This document shows positions 33,490 to 42,406 of a stretch of DNA of 59,147 nucleotides, one piece after another. Made by a program: the position numbers and the translations under genes. The notes beneath the pieces are model-generated. The model made no database searches. It worked only from the letters and a program-made list of their open reading frames with translations, and was not told the DNA's origin. Source of the stretch: CAZJRB01 sp964547995 (GTDB lineage: Bacteria > Planctomycetota > Planctomycetia > Pirellulales > Thermoguttaceae). The DNA lies in the NCBI GenBank assembly GCA_964547995.1, contig CAZJRB010000031.1:1-59147 (forward strand), written 5' to 3'. Each line of letters starts with the position of its first letter. The stretch's first letter is position 1.

Positions 33490-33906
33490 CTACGCCGCCG
33501 TGCCGGTTTCCCTGCGCCACGGCCATCGCGGCGGTGCCAGAATCAACGTGACCAGCACAGCCAGTCCGAAGAGACAGTAGCAGACCGCGAACACCCACGG
33601 CGGGCCGTCGTAGAACAGCAGGTCATGCGCCAGGCGGCCCACGAAGGTGCCTTCCTGAGGTGCCTGCCCCGCCCGCATACGGAGCCAGTTTTCCAGAGTG
33701 GTCAACGGGCAAATGACCCCCGCCAGCGCCTGCAACACGACAATCGCGATCATCAGGAAGTGCATGATCCGGAACCAGAAGTTCCGCACCCAGCCCCACC
33801 GCAGCACGACCCCCGCCAAAATTAACCCCAACCCCACGATCACACAGAGCACGTACGCCAGGTGAACCACGACGACAAAATCGGCAAGGAGTCGGTAGAC
33901 GTTCAT
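33490..33906 (-). CDS. DUF2784-family membrane protein
   Basis: 138 aa from the ATG at 33906. Four hydrophobic segments are visible: LADFVVVVHLAYVLCVIVGL, LMIAIVVLQALAGVICPL, and two near the end (VFAVCYCLFGLAVLVTLIL), with the family-like stretch RNFWFRIMH followed by CPLTTLENWLR. Function is not established for the family. It begins five bases after the stop of the upstream membrane protein, so the two are probably cotranscribed. Confidence 0.8.
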   Translation of the reverse strand: MNVYRLLADFVVVVHLAYVLCVIVGLGLILAGVVLRWGWVRNFWFRIMHFLMIAIVVLQALAGVICPLTTLENWLRMRAGQAPQEGTFVGRLAHDLLFYDGPPWVFAVCYCLFGLAVLVTLILAPPRWPWRRETGTAA

Positions 33907-33911
33907 GCTTC

Positions 33912-34679
33912 CTACGATACCACAGACGGGCAATTTATTCCCGGCTGGAAACGAAAGTCATCACATACAAAGCCGCGACCAGTGGTCGCGGAAAACGCCA
34001 AGCACCATCTCCCCGACAACATCAGTCTTCCGAATGCCACGAAGTCTGCCGTAAGCGGCGTGCCAAGCAGTTTTCGTAGCCATACGGGCCCCAAATGTCG
34101 AAATCGTATTGGGGCGGACTCAGACGGGACCATCCGGTTGATTTGCGATAAGGCCTCTAGTTCGTGCAGCCTCCGGCGTCGGTGCCCCTGCCACCATCCG
34201 AGCACCACCGCGACTACAAGGGTCAAGACGAACAATTCCCGCAGACTGAACTGCCAGAGCCGATACCGTCGCCGCCGCCAAACCTCGAACGCCGCGGCGA
34301 TCACGACGATGGCCGCAGCGATTGCCGGGTCAAAGGCAAACATGCTGAAACGGAATTGCACCTCATCCCCGGTGAACTTCCACGCATCGTCGGATAGCCA
34401 AGGCATGAACCGCCAAAGCGGTTCGGGTGGTTCCCCATTGTAAAGCGTCGTCCTCTCCCACTCGATCTGTTCGAGCCACGCCCACGGCCAACCGTGGCTG
34501 TACTGGACCTTGTCCCAGGGTCCCGACGAGAACGCCAATATTGTCTTCTCGCCCGGGACAATGATCAACACGAGTACCGCCGCCGTCAGGAGCACGACCA
34601 CCCAGGTCGAAAGGTGCAGCCGCCACCAGGGGCGCCGCGGCTGCTCGGGAGTCTCGGGTTCACTTCTATCAGTGGGCAT
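33912..34679 (-). CDS. Planctomycete-type membrane protein with FSLRELF motif
   Basis: 255 aa. One N-terminal membrane segment (LSTWVVVLLTAAVLVLIIV), a middle pair (IAAAIVVIAAAFEVW and LWQFSLRELFVLTLVVAVVLGWW) and a cytoplasmic C-terminal part. The QFSLRELFVLT motif is a recurring feature of uncharacterised planctomycete membrane proteins. The last 25 residues are read through a hairpin unit (33969-33991) related to the ends of the dispersed element at 24.7, 34.7 and 44.9 kb, so the original C-terminus may have been replaced. Function unknown. Confidence 0.7.
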   Translation of the reverse strand: MPTDRSEPETPEQPRRPWWRLHLSTWVVVLLTAAVLVLIIVPGEKTILAFSSGPWDKVQYSHGWPWAWLEQIEWERTTLYNGEPPEPLWRFMPWLSDDAWKFTGDEVQFRFSMFAFDPAIAAAIVVIAAAFEVWRRRRYRLWQFSLRELFVLTLVVAVVLGWWQGHRRRRLHELEALSQINRMVPSESAPIRFRHLGPVWLRKLLGTPLTADFVAFGRLMLSGRWCLAFSATTGRGFVCDDFRFQPGINCPSVVS

Positions 34680-34736
34680 GGCACGTCGCCCCGGAAATCG
34701 TTCAACAACTTCGGCAAATGCGAATGCCGTGCGACA

Positions 34737-34960
34737 TAAAGCCGCGACCGTTGGTCGCGCCCCGTGTCACCAGAAACCAGCCCTGCTCTCACTCGGCGCG
34801 ACCAACGAGGCTGTGACTTTTTGTAGGGAACGCCCTCTGTGGCGTTCCGAAACCCGGAAAACACGCTCGTTGCTGCTTCCCGGAACGCCACAGAGGGCGT
34901 TCCCTACAGACTGAACGTGTCAAACGCCAAAAAGTCACAGCCTCAACCGTCGCGGCTTTA
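34737..34960. repeat. Dispersed nested inverted-repeat element, copy B
   Basis: The outer ends are TAAAGCCGCGACCGTTG and a near-complement (one mismatch). A left hairpin (GGTCGCGCC / GGCGCGACC) encloses a variable 33-bp stretch. The 126-bp core 34813-34938, bounded by GTGAC and GTCAC, is the exact reverse complement of the core of copy C. Confidence 0.95.
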
Positions 34961-34990
34961 TGGGGGATTGTCACTTTTCTCGCGAAAATG

Positions 34991-35857
34991 TCAATCCCCA
35001 AGTGCGAACTCCTCGAAGGCGTCGGGCAGGAATTGTACGAGGTCGCTGGCGATCAGCGAGACTTCGCCGACTTCGGCCGCGGCAATGTCGCCGGAGAGGC
35101 CGTGCAGGTACACGCCGAGCCGGGCGGCGTCGAACGGCGAAAAACCTTGGCACAGAAACGCGACGATCAACCCGGTCAACACGTCGCCCGAGCCGCCGGT
35201 CGCCATGCCCGGATTGCCCGTTTCGTTGATCGCAGACTGCTGCCCGTCGGTCGTACACGTGCGGTGGCCTTTCAGCACGATCACCACGTTGCTCTGCTTG
35301 GCCAGCTCACCGGCGGCATCGACTCGGGCGTCGCCGTCGAGCTTTTGGCCGACCAGCCGTGCGAATTCGCCGGGATGTGGCGTGAGGACCCGCTCCCCGG
35401 CGTGTTGCGAGAGGATTTCCGGCTCCGTCGCCAGGGCGTTCAGGGCGTCGGCGTCGACGACCATCGGATTGGGTAGTTCCACGTAGAGACGCCCGACCAG
35501 CTCGTTCAACTCGGCCGATTGCCCCAGGCCGGGCCCGAGCCCGACGACCGTAGCCGTCTCGGCCCGTTCGAGGATGATGTCCCGCGCAGCGGCGGCGATC
35601 CGCCCGGCGTCGTCCGAAGGCAACGGAACGGTCATGTAGCTCGGTTCGGCGCCGGCAACGACGTCCAAACAAACATCCGGGACGGCCAGGCGCACGAGTC
35701 CCGCGCCGCCCCGCAGCGCGGCCATACCGGCCAGTGCGACGGCGCCGGTCATCCCTCGCGACCCGCCGACGATCAGTGCCAGGCCGAAGTCGCCCTTGTG
35801 CGCGTCGTCACGGCGTCTGGACAATCGCGGCAGCGGTTCGTCGGAAACGTCTTTCAT
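34991..35857 (-). CDS. nnrD: ADP-dependent (S)-NAD(P)H-hydrate dehydratase
   Basis: 288 aa, a stand-alone YjeF C-terminal (ribokinase-like) domain with no epimerase domain fused. Motifs in order: KGDFGLALIVGGSRGMTGA, AALRGGAGLVRLAVP, VVGLGPGLGQS, MVVDADALNAL, VLTPHPGEFARL, VVIVLKGHRTCT and the anion-hole/catalytic NPGMATGGSGDVLTG. It repairs hydrated NADH and NADPH by dehydrating them with ADP hydrolysis. It lies between larB and the dispersed repeat copy B on the same strand. Confidence 0.93.
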   Translation of the reverse strand: MKDVSDEPLPRLSRRRDDAHKGDFGLALIVGGSRGMTGAVALAGMAALRGGAGLVRLAVPDVCLDVVAGAEPSYMTVPLPSDDAGRIAAAARDIILERAETATVVGLGPGLGQSAELNELVGRLYVELPNPMVVDADALNALATEPEILSQHAGERVLTPHPGEFARLVGQKLDGDARVDAAGELAKQSNVVIVLKGHRTCTTDGQQSAINETGNPGMATGGSGDVLTGLIVAFLCQGFSPFDAARLGVYLHGLSGDIAAAEVGEVSLIASDLVQFLPDAFEEFALGD

Positions 35858-35867
35858 AATTAGTCAG

Positions 35868-35995
35868 AGTAGCAGGCACACTCCGTGTGCCGTCCGCAAC
35901 GGAACATTAAATGCTGCACCAATCTGCAGGCCATCCTTTCCGTATGCCGTCCGCTGTGACACCTCAGCTACGGCACACGGAGTGTGCCTGCTACT
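35868..35995. repeat. 26-bp perfect inverted repeat between larB and nnrD
   Basis: Arms at 35868-35893 and 35970-35995, each containing the internal palindrome GGCACAC..GTGTGCC, separated by 76 bp. It is followed on the + strand by TTTTC. Both flanking genes run on the - strand. Confidence 0.9.
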
Positions 35996-36020
35996 TTTCT
36001 TGTCGTCTTCCCATTTTCGG

Positions 36021-36809
36021 TCAGCCGGTTCCCGGCTCTCGGCGTCGTCGGGCGCCGGCGGCGTTCTGGGCGATCAGCCCGGCGACGTACCCGCCCTTGA
36101 AACCCGCGTCGATGTTCACGACAATCACGTTAGCGGCACAACTGTTGAGCATCCCCAACAACGCCGCCACGCCGCCGAAGCTGGCCCCGTAGCCGATGCT
36201 CGTCGGCACGGCGATGACGGGGCAGTCGACGTGCCCTCCGACGACGCTGGGCAAGGCTCCTTCCATGCCGGCGACGACCACCGCCGCGTCGGCCTCTTTC
36301 AACACGCCCAGGTTCGCGGTCAGGCGGTGCGGCCCGGCAACGCCGACGTCCTGGATCAGATTTACTTCGGCCCCGGTCCAGACCGCCGTTTCGCGGGCCT
36401 CCTCGGCGACGGGCAGGTCGCTGGTCCCCGCCGTGACGATCGCCACGCGGCCGGCGGCCTTCTTCGCGGCGTCTTCGAGGGGGATGCGGAAGGTGCGGCC
36501 GACCGGGTTGTAGCATCCGGCGGGGAACTTCGCCAGGAGTTCGGCGGCCTGTTCGGCCGACATCCGGGTGGCCAACACATCGACTTCGCTGTCGATCAGC
36601 GCCTGGAATATCTTCCTGATGGCGTCGACCGTCTTACCTTCGGCAAAGACGACCTCGGGAAAGCCGCACCGGCGGTGGCGGTCGATGTCGACCTGGGCCT
36701 CGCCCACGTCGGCCACGCCCGGTGTCTTGAGCTGTTCGACGAATTGATCGACCGAAAGGTGGCCGGCCAGCAACTTCGAGGCGAGTTTTTCGAGTTCGTG
36801 TGGGTTCAT
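36021..36809 (-). CDS. larB: Nickel pincer cofactor biosynthesis protein LarB
   Basis: 262 aa from the ATG at 36809 (MNPHELEKL). An N-terminal helical part ends in the AIR-carboxylase-like core: DIDRHRRCGFPEVVFAEGKT, VAIVTAGTSDLPVAEEA, VGVAGPHRL, AAVVVAGMEGALPSVVGG and VIAVPTSIGYGASFGGVAALLGMLNSCA. LarB carboxylates and hydrolyses nicotinic acid adenine dinucleotide to start nickel pincer cofactor synthesis. The short Arg-rich C-terminus (ARRRREPGTG) is atypical. larE is about 3 kb downstream on the same strand. Confidence 0.93.
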   Translation of the reverse strand: MNPHELEKLASKLLAGHLSVDQFVEQLKTPGVADVGEAQVDIDRHRRCGFPEVVFAEGKTVDAIRKIFQALIDSEVDVLATRMSAEQAAELLAKFPAGCYNPVGRTFRIPLEDAAKKAAGRVAIVTAGTSDLPVAEEARETAVWTGAEVNLIQDVGVAGPHRLTANLGVLKEADAAVVVAGMEGALPSVVGGHVDCPVIAVPTSIGYGASFGGVAALLGMLNSCAANVIVVNIDAGFKGGYVAGLIAQNAAGARRRREPGTG

Positions 36810-36926
36810 CAGAGGGGATCCTCGAATTCCAAGCGGGGCTAATCTCTCTATCCTAGCGGAACGATCCCTCGGAGGGAACCGCCGCCAAGCGGTCGTCGGC
36901 GTTCGGGTCCGCGCTTGCTGCGCCCT

Positions 36927-37018
36927 AAAGCCCCCGCACTGCGTGCGGGGGTTCCTCCGGAAACTGGAAGAACAGCAGCATTTCTGCATCCAACCCCCGC
37001 ACGCAGTGCGGGGGCTTT
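36927..37018. repeat. Paired hairpin element, 27-bp perfect arms
   Basis: Arm 1 (36927-36953) is itself a palindrome (CCCCCGCAC / GTGCGGGGG), and arm 2 (36992-37018) is its exact reverse complement followed by TTTT. It belongs to the same family as 10248-10340 and 19241-19261. Confidence 0.9.
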
Positions 37019-37296
37019 TTCAGAACAGCACAAAAACGCCCGCAATCAAGAACGCCCACAATCAAATCCCCCACAAGAAGGGTCTGGAACTTTTCCTGCT
37101 GTCCACACGTCAAAACAAGGTTCTGGCGATCTCCGGCTGCCCGCGGATTTGACGCGTTTCTTACAAGCTCGTGACATGGTTTTGACCACCGGCCGCTCGC
37201 CAAGACATAGAATGACCGGTGCGTTTTCGAATCTTGTTGCGGCCGCAGGCCGCAAAGGCATTTCCACTTCTTCTGGACCCCCTTAGGAGGAAAGCG

Positions 37297-39141
37297 ATGC
37301 GAAGTATTCCCCCCGCTGCAACCTGTTTTGCCGTACTGCTTCTGGCCTTGGCCGCTCCGGCGATCTTGCCGGCGGCGCCGGCCGAGGTACCCGGCCGGGT
37401 GACCGATGTGACGCTCTACCGCGGCCAGGCCCTGGTCACGCGGTTGATTCCCGTCGAAGGCGCCGCAGGAAGCCTCGAAGTGGTCGTCGGCAACCTGCCC
37501 GAACAGATCGTCTCCGACAGTCTCTTCGCCGAAGGAAACGACGGCGTCGAGATCCGCGCGGTCCGGTTCCGCACCCGGGCGGTCGGAGAACAACCCCGCG
37601 AAGAGGTCCGCAAACTGGACGAAGCCATGGAAAAGCTTGGCGAGGATATCCAGGCCGTCGCGAAGGCCCGGGAACTGCTCGCCAAGCGTTCGGCGTATCT
37701 CGACCAGCTCGAACAGTTCGTTGCCCCCACCGCCAAGATGGATCTTTCCAAGGGCGTCCTCAACGCCGAATCCCTGCAGCAGATCAGTACGTTCTCCTTC
37801 GAGCAGCGCGACGGGATCGCCAAAAAACAACTCGAACTCGACAAGAAGACGAAAGACCTGCAAAAGCAGATGACGCTGTTGCAACGGAAGCGGAGCGAGC
37901 TGACCGCCGGGGCGTCGAAGACCGTCCGCGAGGCCGTCCTCTTTCTGCAGAAGCACGCGGCGGAAAAAGGCGCCGTCCGCCTGAACTACCTGGTCAGTGC
38001 CTGCGGCTGGTCGCCCACCTACACGTTCCGCGCGAAGACCGATGCGAAGGAGATCGCCGCCGAGTGCAACGCCCTGATCCAGCAGATGACCGGCGAGGAT
38101 TGGAACAACGTGGCACTGACCCTCTCGACCGCCTCGCCGGCCCTCAGCGCCGCAGGCCCCGGCCTAGCTCCGTTCCCCGTTTCGCTGGCCAAAGGTGCGC
38201 AAACCAAGGTCACCGGCCGGGAACTTATGAACCAGTTGGCGCAGATCCGAACGAAGCAGAGCACCGCGCTGAAACTGAATCTCAACGCAATGAATCTCAG
38301 CGATAACATCCAGTCGAGCTGGACGGCCAACTCCGCCGCCAACCACTGGCAGTACCTCGAGTTGGAGAACGGCAAGGAGGTGCTTGCCATGATGGCCGAT
38401 TCGGCCGGCGACAACGGACCCAGTCTCAGCTATTCGCTCGGCAGCAAGGTGAGCCTCGCCAGCCGTAGCGACCAGCAGATGGTGCGGATTCTCCAGGCCG
38501 ATTTCGGAAGCGATTTCTATCACGTTGCCACGCCCGTCTTGACGAGCTATGTCTATCGTGAAGCCGAGTTGAAAAACACGTGCGACAAGGACCTGCTCGC
38601 GGGCCCGATTACCGTCTACCTCGACGGGCGGTTCGTCGGACGCGGCGAAATCCCGACCGTTGCCCGCGGACAAACGTTCGTGGTCGGCTTCGGGGCCGAC
38701 CCGCAGCTCCGGGCACGGCGCGAGCTGGCCGTCCGCACCGAAGGCGTCCAGGGCGGCAACCGCGAGCTGACCTTCAAGTACCGGTTGGTGATCGAGAACT
38801 ACAAGGACCAAGCAGCCGCCGTCCGGGTCTTCGACCGGCTGCCGCACAGCGAACGCCCGGCCGACATCCGCATCACGCTCGACGGCATGAAAGACCCGCT
38901 GAGCACCGACAAGTTCTACCTGCGGACCGAGCGGCCCAAGGGGATTCTGCGGTGGGATATCGAGGTGGCGGCGGCTGCGACCGGCGACAAGGTCCGGATC
39001 GTCGAGTACGGCTACACGCTCGACTTCGATCGCACCTTTGCGCTTCGCACGATCGGCGGCCCCGGCCGGGCCGACGAGGCCATGCCCGCCGAAGCCTTGC
39101 AGGAATTCGAGGGGCAACAACGGGCAAGGCTGGCTCGCTAG
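37297..39141 (+). CDS. MuiA-family (mucoidy inhibitor A) exported protein
   Basis: 614 aa from the ATG at 37297, which has a perfect TAGGAGGA box; a longer frame upstream lacks one. The signal peptide ends near LPAAPAEV. Domains: an N-terminal DUF4140-type region (VTDVTLYRGQALVTRLIPVEG, residues about 28-130), a long coiled coil (about 95-225, heptads of Leu/Lys/Gln), and a C-terminal DUF4139 beta domain (LNYLVSACGWSPTYTFRA, TGEDWNNVALTLSTASP, then VYREAELKN, ending EYGYTLDFDR). The family is named from E. coli muiA but its biochemical role is unknown; an envelope scaffold is likely. A possible promoter (TTGACC at 37182, CATAGA at 37206, 18-bp spacer) lies upstream. The gene converges on the radical SAM operon. 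Confidence 0.88.
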   Translation: MRSIPPAATCFAVLLLALAAPAILPAAPAEVPGRVTDVTLYRGQALVTRLIPVEGAAGSLEVVVGNLPEQIVSDSLFAEGNDGVEIRAVRFRTRAVGEQPREEVRKLDEAMEKLGEDIQAVAKARELLAKRSAYLDQLEQFVAPTAKMDLSKGVLNAESLQQISTFSFEQRDGIAKKQLELDKKTKDLQKQMTLLQRKRSELTAGASKTVREAVLFLQKHAAEKGAVRLNYLVSACGWSPTYTFRAKTDAKEIAAECNALIQQMTGEDWNNVALTLSTASPALSAAGPGLAPFPVSLAKGAQTKVTGRELMNQLAQIRTKQSTALKLNLNAMNLSDNIQSSWTANSAANHWQYLELENGKEVLAMMADSAGDNGPSLSYSLGSKVSLASRSDQQMVRILQADFGSDFYHVATPVLTSYVYREAELKNTCDKDLLAGPITVYLDGRFVGRGEIPTVARGQTFVVGFGADPQLRARRELAVRTEGVQGGNRELTFKYRLVIENYKDQAAAVRVFDRLPHSERPADIRITLDGMKDPLSTDKFYLRTERPKGILRWDIEVAAAATGDKVRIVEYGYTLDFDRTFALRTIGGPGRADEAMPAEALQEFEGQQRARLAR

Positions 39142-39188
39142 CCCGGAAGAATCGTTTTCACAACAACCAAAACGCCCGGTCCCAATGG

Positions 39189-41036
39189 TTACCTTCCACC
39201 ACCGGCGCAGGCACACGCGCAGGCGCATCCCGCGCAGGCGCACGCGCATCCGCCACCGCCGCCTCCGCCCCCGCCGCTGGCGGCCGCTTCGCCGAGCGCC
39301 TGGAAGAACTCGCCGGTGACCTTGTCGGCGCCGGCGAGATTGAGGAACCCGCCGGACGGCCTGGCGACCGACAACGAGCCGGGCGAAACGGCCGAGGCCA
39401 TGCCGCCCATCGTGTTTTCCGCCCAGCCGCTGAACGACGCCGATACGTCGCCGAAGCTGGTCTGCCCGTCCAACCCCGACGGGGCGGGCGAGCTCGGCCC
39501 GCTCGGCATCCCCGACCCAACGCCCCCGCGCGTCCACACCGGGTGGTAAGGCCGGCCGTAGGTGAAGACGGTCGGGTAGTGGTCGTCCATCAGGATCCAC
39601 TCGAAGTTGCGGTCAATCGTCTCCTCGCGTTGGGGGATGTCGCCGATCGCGCTCGCCTGCTTGCACGCCCGGCTGATGATCGAGCGGTAGTAACTCTTGG
39701 TGTCGGAGACGTCGAACCCCTTCATCCGGGCGACGACCCGCTCGATGAGCTGCTTGACCGGCACGCTGAAGTTGATTTCCTTGACCGGCTTGCCGGGGTT
39801 CCTCTGCAAGAGGAAGAGAAAGGCGTGCTCGTACTTGTGCAACACGGTTCCGCTGCGGCGGCCGGCGTCGCGGTACTGCTTGTATTTCTCTTTGGTCGTC
39901 AGGTCGGTCTCCGCCAACCGGAAGTCTTCGTTGACGGAAACGCTCAGCGGGTCGGCCTGCAACTGCCGGAGGATACCCTTCTTGAGCATTCCGAAGATGA
40001 CCAGCGAAAGGACCTTCGCGATGGGCAGCTCGAGCAGCACGGCGGCCTCCGGGGCGGTCAGCCCGCGCTTGATCCCGCCCCCTTCCACCTGCGCGATCGG
40101 CGGCATGTACTTCGACCGACGCCGCCCGAGGAACCACTCATTGAGCCCGATCAGCACGACCGCGATCGGCAACATCGCTAGGTGCCAACCGGGGCTGACG
40201 ACCATCACGACCACCAGGGCGACCAACAGAACCATAAAGACCGAAATGCCGGTGCCGCCGGTAAAGCGGAAGAAGAGAAACCCGAAAAGGGTCAGGAGGA
40301 CGATGCCGGCCGTGAATCGGGCCTCTTCCGACTCCTTGAACCACTTCACCAACAGGCCCCACTTGCTGATCTTGATCACGCGTTTCATGTCACGTTTGGG
40401 GAACGAGAGGCCAACTTTGTGCGGGCCGGTAAGTTTCACATTCGGCAACGCCCAGCCAACCAGGGCCCCCTCGGGGGTTTCTCGCTTCTCTGCAAAATTC
40501 ACCCCCTGGTGCAAGACCTCGTCGCGCTGGACGCTCTTCGGTAATTGGACGCCGATGAGCAGTTCCGTCGTGCCGGTTACGCACCGCGAGTCGAACCAGG
40601 TCGGTGTGAACTGTAACGACGCGAGTTCCTTATCCGTCGTATCCTGGAAGACCATGTTCGGCATGTCGAACTCGACGTGGAAGGTGCCCTCCCTGCCGGG
40701 CGGAATCGCGTGGGAACCCAGGTGGACCTCAAAGCCGCAGGCGATATACGTCGAATGGCGAACCTTTGTCAGCGGCGCCCCGCCGATCGACGCCTTGACG
40801 TTGCCCAGGTTGTAGCCCTTGTGGAACGTGCCGATGTCGACGATATCGATCGCGTGTGCCCCGGGTCTGTTCTTGAACGTGATGTCATAGGCGACGTGTA
40901 CCGATGCGTCCTCCTTGACCGTCACGAGCATCTGCATCTTGGGGACCTGGAACGAGTAATTCACGGCCTCGGCAAGTGCCGGAAACAACAGGAGAAGCAG
41001 CGCCGAACTGAGGGCGAAGGGCTTAAAGTATTTCAT
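39189..41036 (-). CDS. DUF2207-like membrane protein with Gly9 and Cys-Ala repeat tail
   Basis: 615 aa from the ATG at 41036. Signal peptide (MKYFKPFALSSALLLLLFPALAEA), an extracytoplasmic beta domain (VKEDASVHVAYDITFKNRPG, residues about 25-205), membrane segments around residues 230-300, then a cytoplasmic winged-helix-like part (LTAPEAAVLLELPIAKVLSLVIFGMLKKGIL) typical of DUF2207 proteins. A Ser/Gly/Pro linker ends in nine Gly, then three Cys-Ala pairs, Gly, four Cys-Ala pairs and GGGR, giving seven Cys in the last 19 residues. Such tails look like substrates for post-translational modification. It is the last gene of the radical SAM operon, 24 bp after the preceding stop. The tail's fate is inference. 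Confidence 0.85.
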   Translation of the reverse strand: MKYFKPFALSSALLLLLFPALAEAVNYSFQVPKMQMLVTVKEDASVHVAYDITFKNRPGAHAIDIVDIGTFHKGYNLGNVKASIGGAPLTKVRHSTYIACGFEVHLGSHAIPPGREGTFHVEFDMPNMVFQDTTDKELASLQFTPTWFDSRCVTGTTELLIGVQLPKSVQRDEVLHQGVNFAEKRETPEGALVGWALPNVKLTGPHKVGLSFPKRDMKRVIKISKWGLLVKWFKESEEARFTAGIVLLTLFGFLFFRFTGGTGISVFMVLLVALVVVMVVSPGWHLAMLPIAVVLIGLNEWFLGRRRSKYMPPIAQVEGGGIKRGLTAPEAAVLLELPIAKVLSLVIFGMLKKGILRQLQADPLSVSVNEDFRLAETDLTTKEKYKQYRDAGRRSGTVLHKYEHAFLFLLQRNPGKPVKEINFSVPVKQLIERVVARMKGFDVSDTKSYYRSIISRACKQASAIGDIPQREETIDRNFEWILMDDHYPTVFTYGRPYHPVWTRGGVGSGMPSGPSSPAPSGLDGQTSFGDVSASFSGWAENTMGGMASAVSPGSLSVARPSGGFLNLAGADKVTGEFFQALGEAAASGGGGGGGGGCACACAGCACACACAGGGR

Positions 41037-41059
41037 GGTCTTTTCACGTTGGCTGGTGT

Positions 41060-42376
41060 CTATTGCGAAGCCGCAGGCGGTTCGGCCCAGCGAGACGGAT
41101 CGCGTGGGCAGAAGGCCGCCCGGGCGAGATCGTCGGTTGACGGATCGGCCGGGTCGAGTTCGAGTTGTCTTAGATAACGCTGGAAGACCTCGCCACGGCG
41201 GATCGCCGGCCAATCGTCGGCCAGGAGGTTGCCGGCGGGGGTGTACGGGCCCCGGGCGGGAATCGCCGAGCCGTCCGCTTCGACCCGCACCGCGCTGTCG
41301 CCGCTGGTGCGCGGTCCCGCGGCGATCTGCTCGGCCAGGGGTTTCCCGGGATCATGGCGCACCGTCGGATAGCACAAAAGCCGCAGGCCGTGCTCGTCGG
41401 CCGTTTCGTCAATCCAGTGGGCCGCCCGGGGCAGGGCATCGGCCGAGACCGGCCCGTCGGACGGTTGTTCTTTCTCCGGCGATGCCGGCTCCGTCGTGGC
41501 AATCGCGAAGATGGCCGCGTTGCCGACGCCCTGCTCGACGAGCCATTCGATCGTCTCGTCGATCGTCGGCGCCACCGCGGCAACCAGCGGGATTTCGGCC
41601 ACCGGACAAACGTCGTTCTCGCGTGCGGCCCGGATCGCTTCGACCGCCTTGGCATGGTCGCCGGCCGCGGTCAACGCGTCGTGTACTTTCTCGTCGTACG
41701 AGAGCAACGTCACATCGAGATGATCGAGCCCGGCGGCCGCCAGATCGGCGATTAGCGTACCCTGGGCCAGCATGCTTCCCCGCCCGCGAACGCCCGTAAT
41801 CAGCCCAAGATCCTCCGCCCGTTCAACCGCCAGGACGAGTTCTTCCGCGTTCGGGTCCGGGCCGGCGACGAGCGTCACGTGCGGAATGCCGAGGTCCCAG
41901 AGCCGTTCGAGGATCGGCCGCATGGAATCAATCCCGGCCATGGGTACGTCGGCCGAAAGCGGCCTGTCGAGCGGGGCCTCCTGCTCGGTCAGCGCCGGAT
42001 CGGTCAGGTTGATGATCGGGTAGTTGTCGCCGGGCGTTTCCAGTGCGGCGATGATGCCGCGGACCCGGTCGATGTCGGCGGCGGCCCCGTCGGTCGAAAC
42101 GCCGCGAAAGCACTTTCGTAGCCGTGTGGCGATGGTCCGATCGTCGTCACCGTCGAGGAGCCCCTTCGCGATGACGACGCCGGATGCCCGCAACCGGGCG
42201 GCCGTGGCGGCGTTTGCCAACAGCAACCCGTTGCCGGTCGAGTCGACCCGGAGATGGAACCGGACGCCGGTGCCTTCGACCTCGCGCATGTAATGATACA
42301 ACCCCGGCTCAATCTCTGCCCGAGTCAGCGGCGCCGCCTTCCGGGGCGTGATGTCAAAAAGCTGTTTGAAAACCAT
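41060..42376 (-). CDS. Catalytically degenerate radical SAM/SPASM paralogue with RRE-like N-terminus
   Basis: 438 aa from the ATG at 42376 (AGGAGG nine bases upstream); a TTG at 42406 is the alternative. It aligns end to end with the radical SAM/SPASM enzyme two genes upstream: GLYHYMREVEG and LHLRVD-type start, a PqqD/RRE-like region (residues about 25-100), then RPILERLWDLGIPHVTLVAG against RRVLEKLADVGVPHIIFTGG, and LAAAGLDHLDVTLLS against LAGAGLNHVQVTLES. The cluster motif is replaced: where the active enzyme has CNNACRHCY this protein reads ADVPMAGID. The SPASM region keeps DGSAIPA..YTPAGNLL but no cysteines. I infer a pseudoenzyme partner that binds substrate or enzyme. It is 24 bp from the tail-bearing gene. 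Confidence 0.85.
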   Translation of the reverse strand: MVFKQLFDITPRKAAPLTRAEIEPGLYHYMREVEGTGVRFHLRVDSTGNGLLLANAATAARLRASGVVIAKGLLDGDDDRTIATRLRKCFRGVSTDGAAADIDRVRGIIAALETPGDNYPIINLTDPALTEQEAPLDRPLSADVPMAGIDSMRPILERLWDLGIPHVTLVAGPDPNAEELVLAVERAEDLGLITGVRGRGSMLAQGTLIADLAAAGLDHLDVTLLSYDEKVHDALTAAGDHAKAVEAIRAARENDVCPVAEIPLVAAVAPTIDETIEWLVEQGVGNAAIFAIATTEPASPEKEQPSDGPVSADALPRAAHWIDETADEHGLRLLCYPTVRHDPGKPLAEQIAAGPRTSGDSAVRVEADGSAIPARGPYTPAGNLLADDWPAIRRGEVFQRYLRQLELDPADPSTDDLARAAFCPRDPSRWAEPPAASQ

Positions 42377-42406
42377 CTGGTCATTCCTCCTCGTTCCCAT
42401 GCTCAA

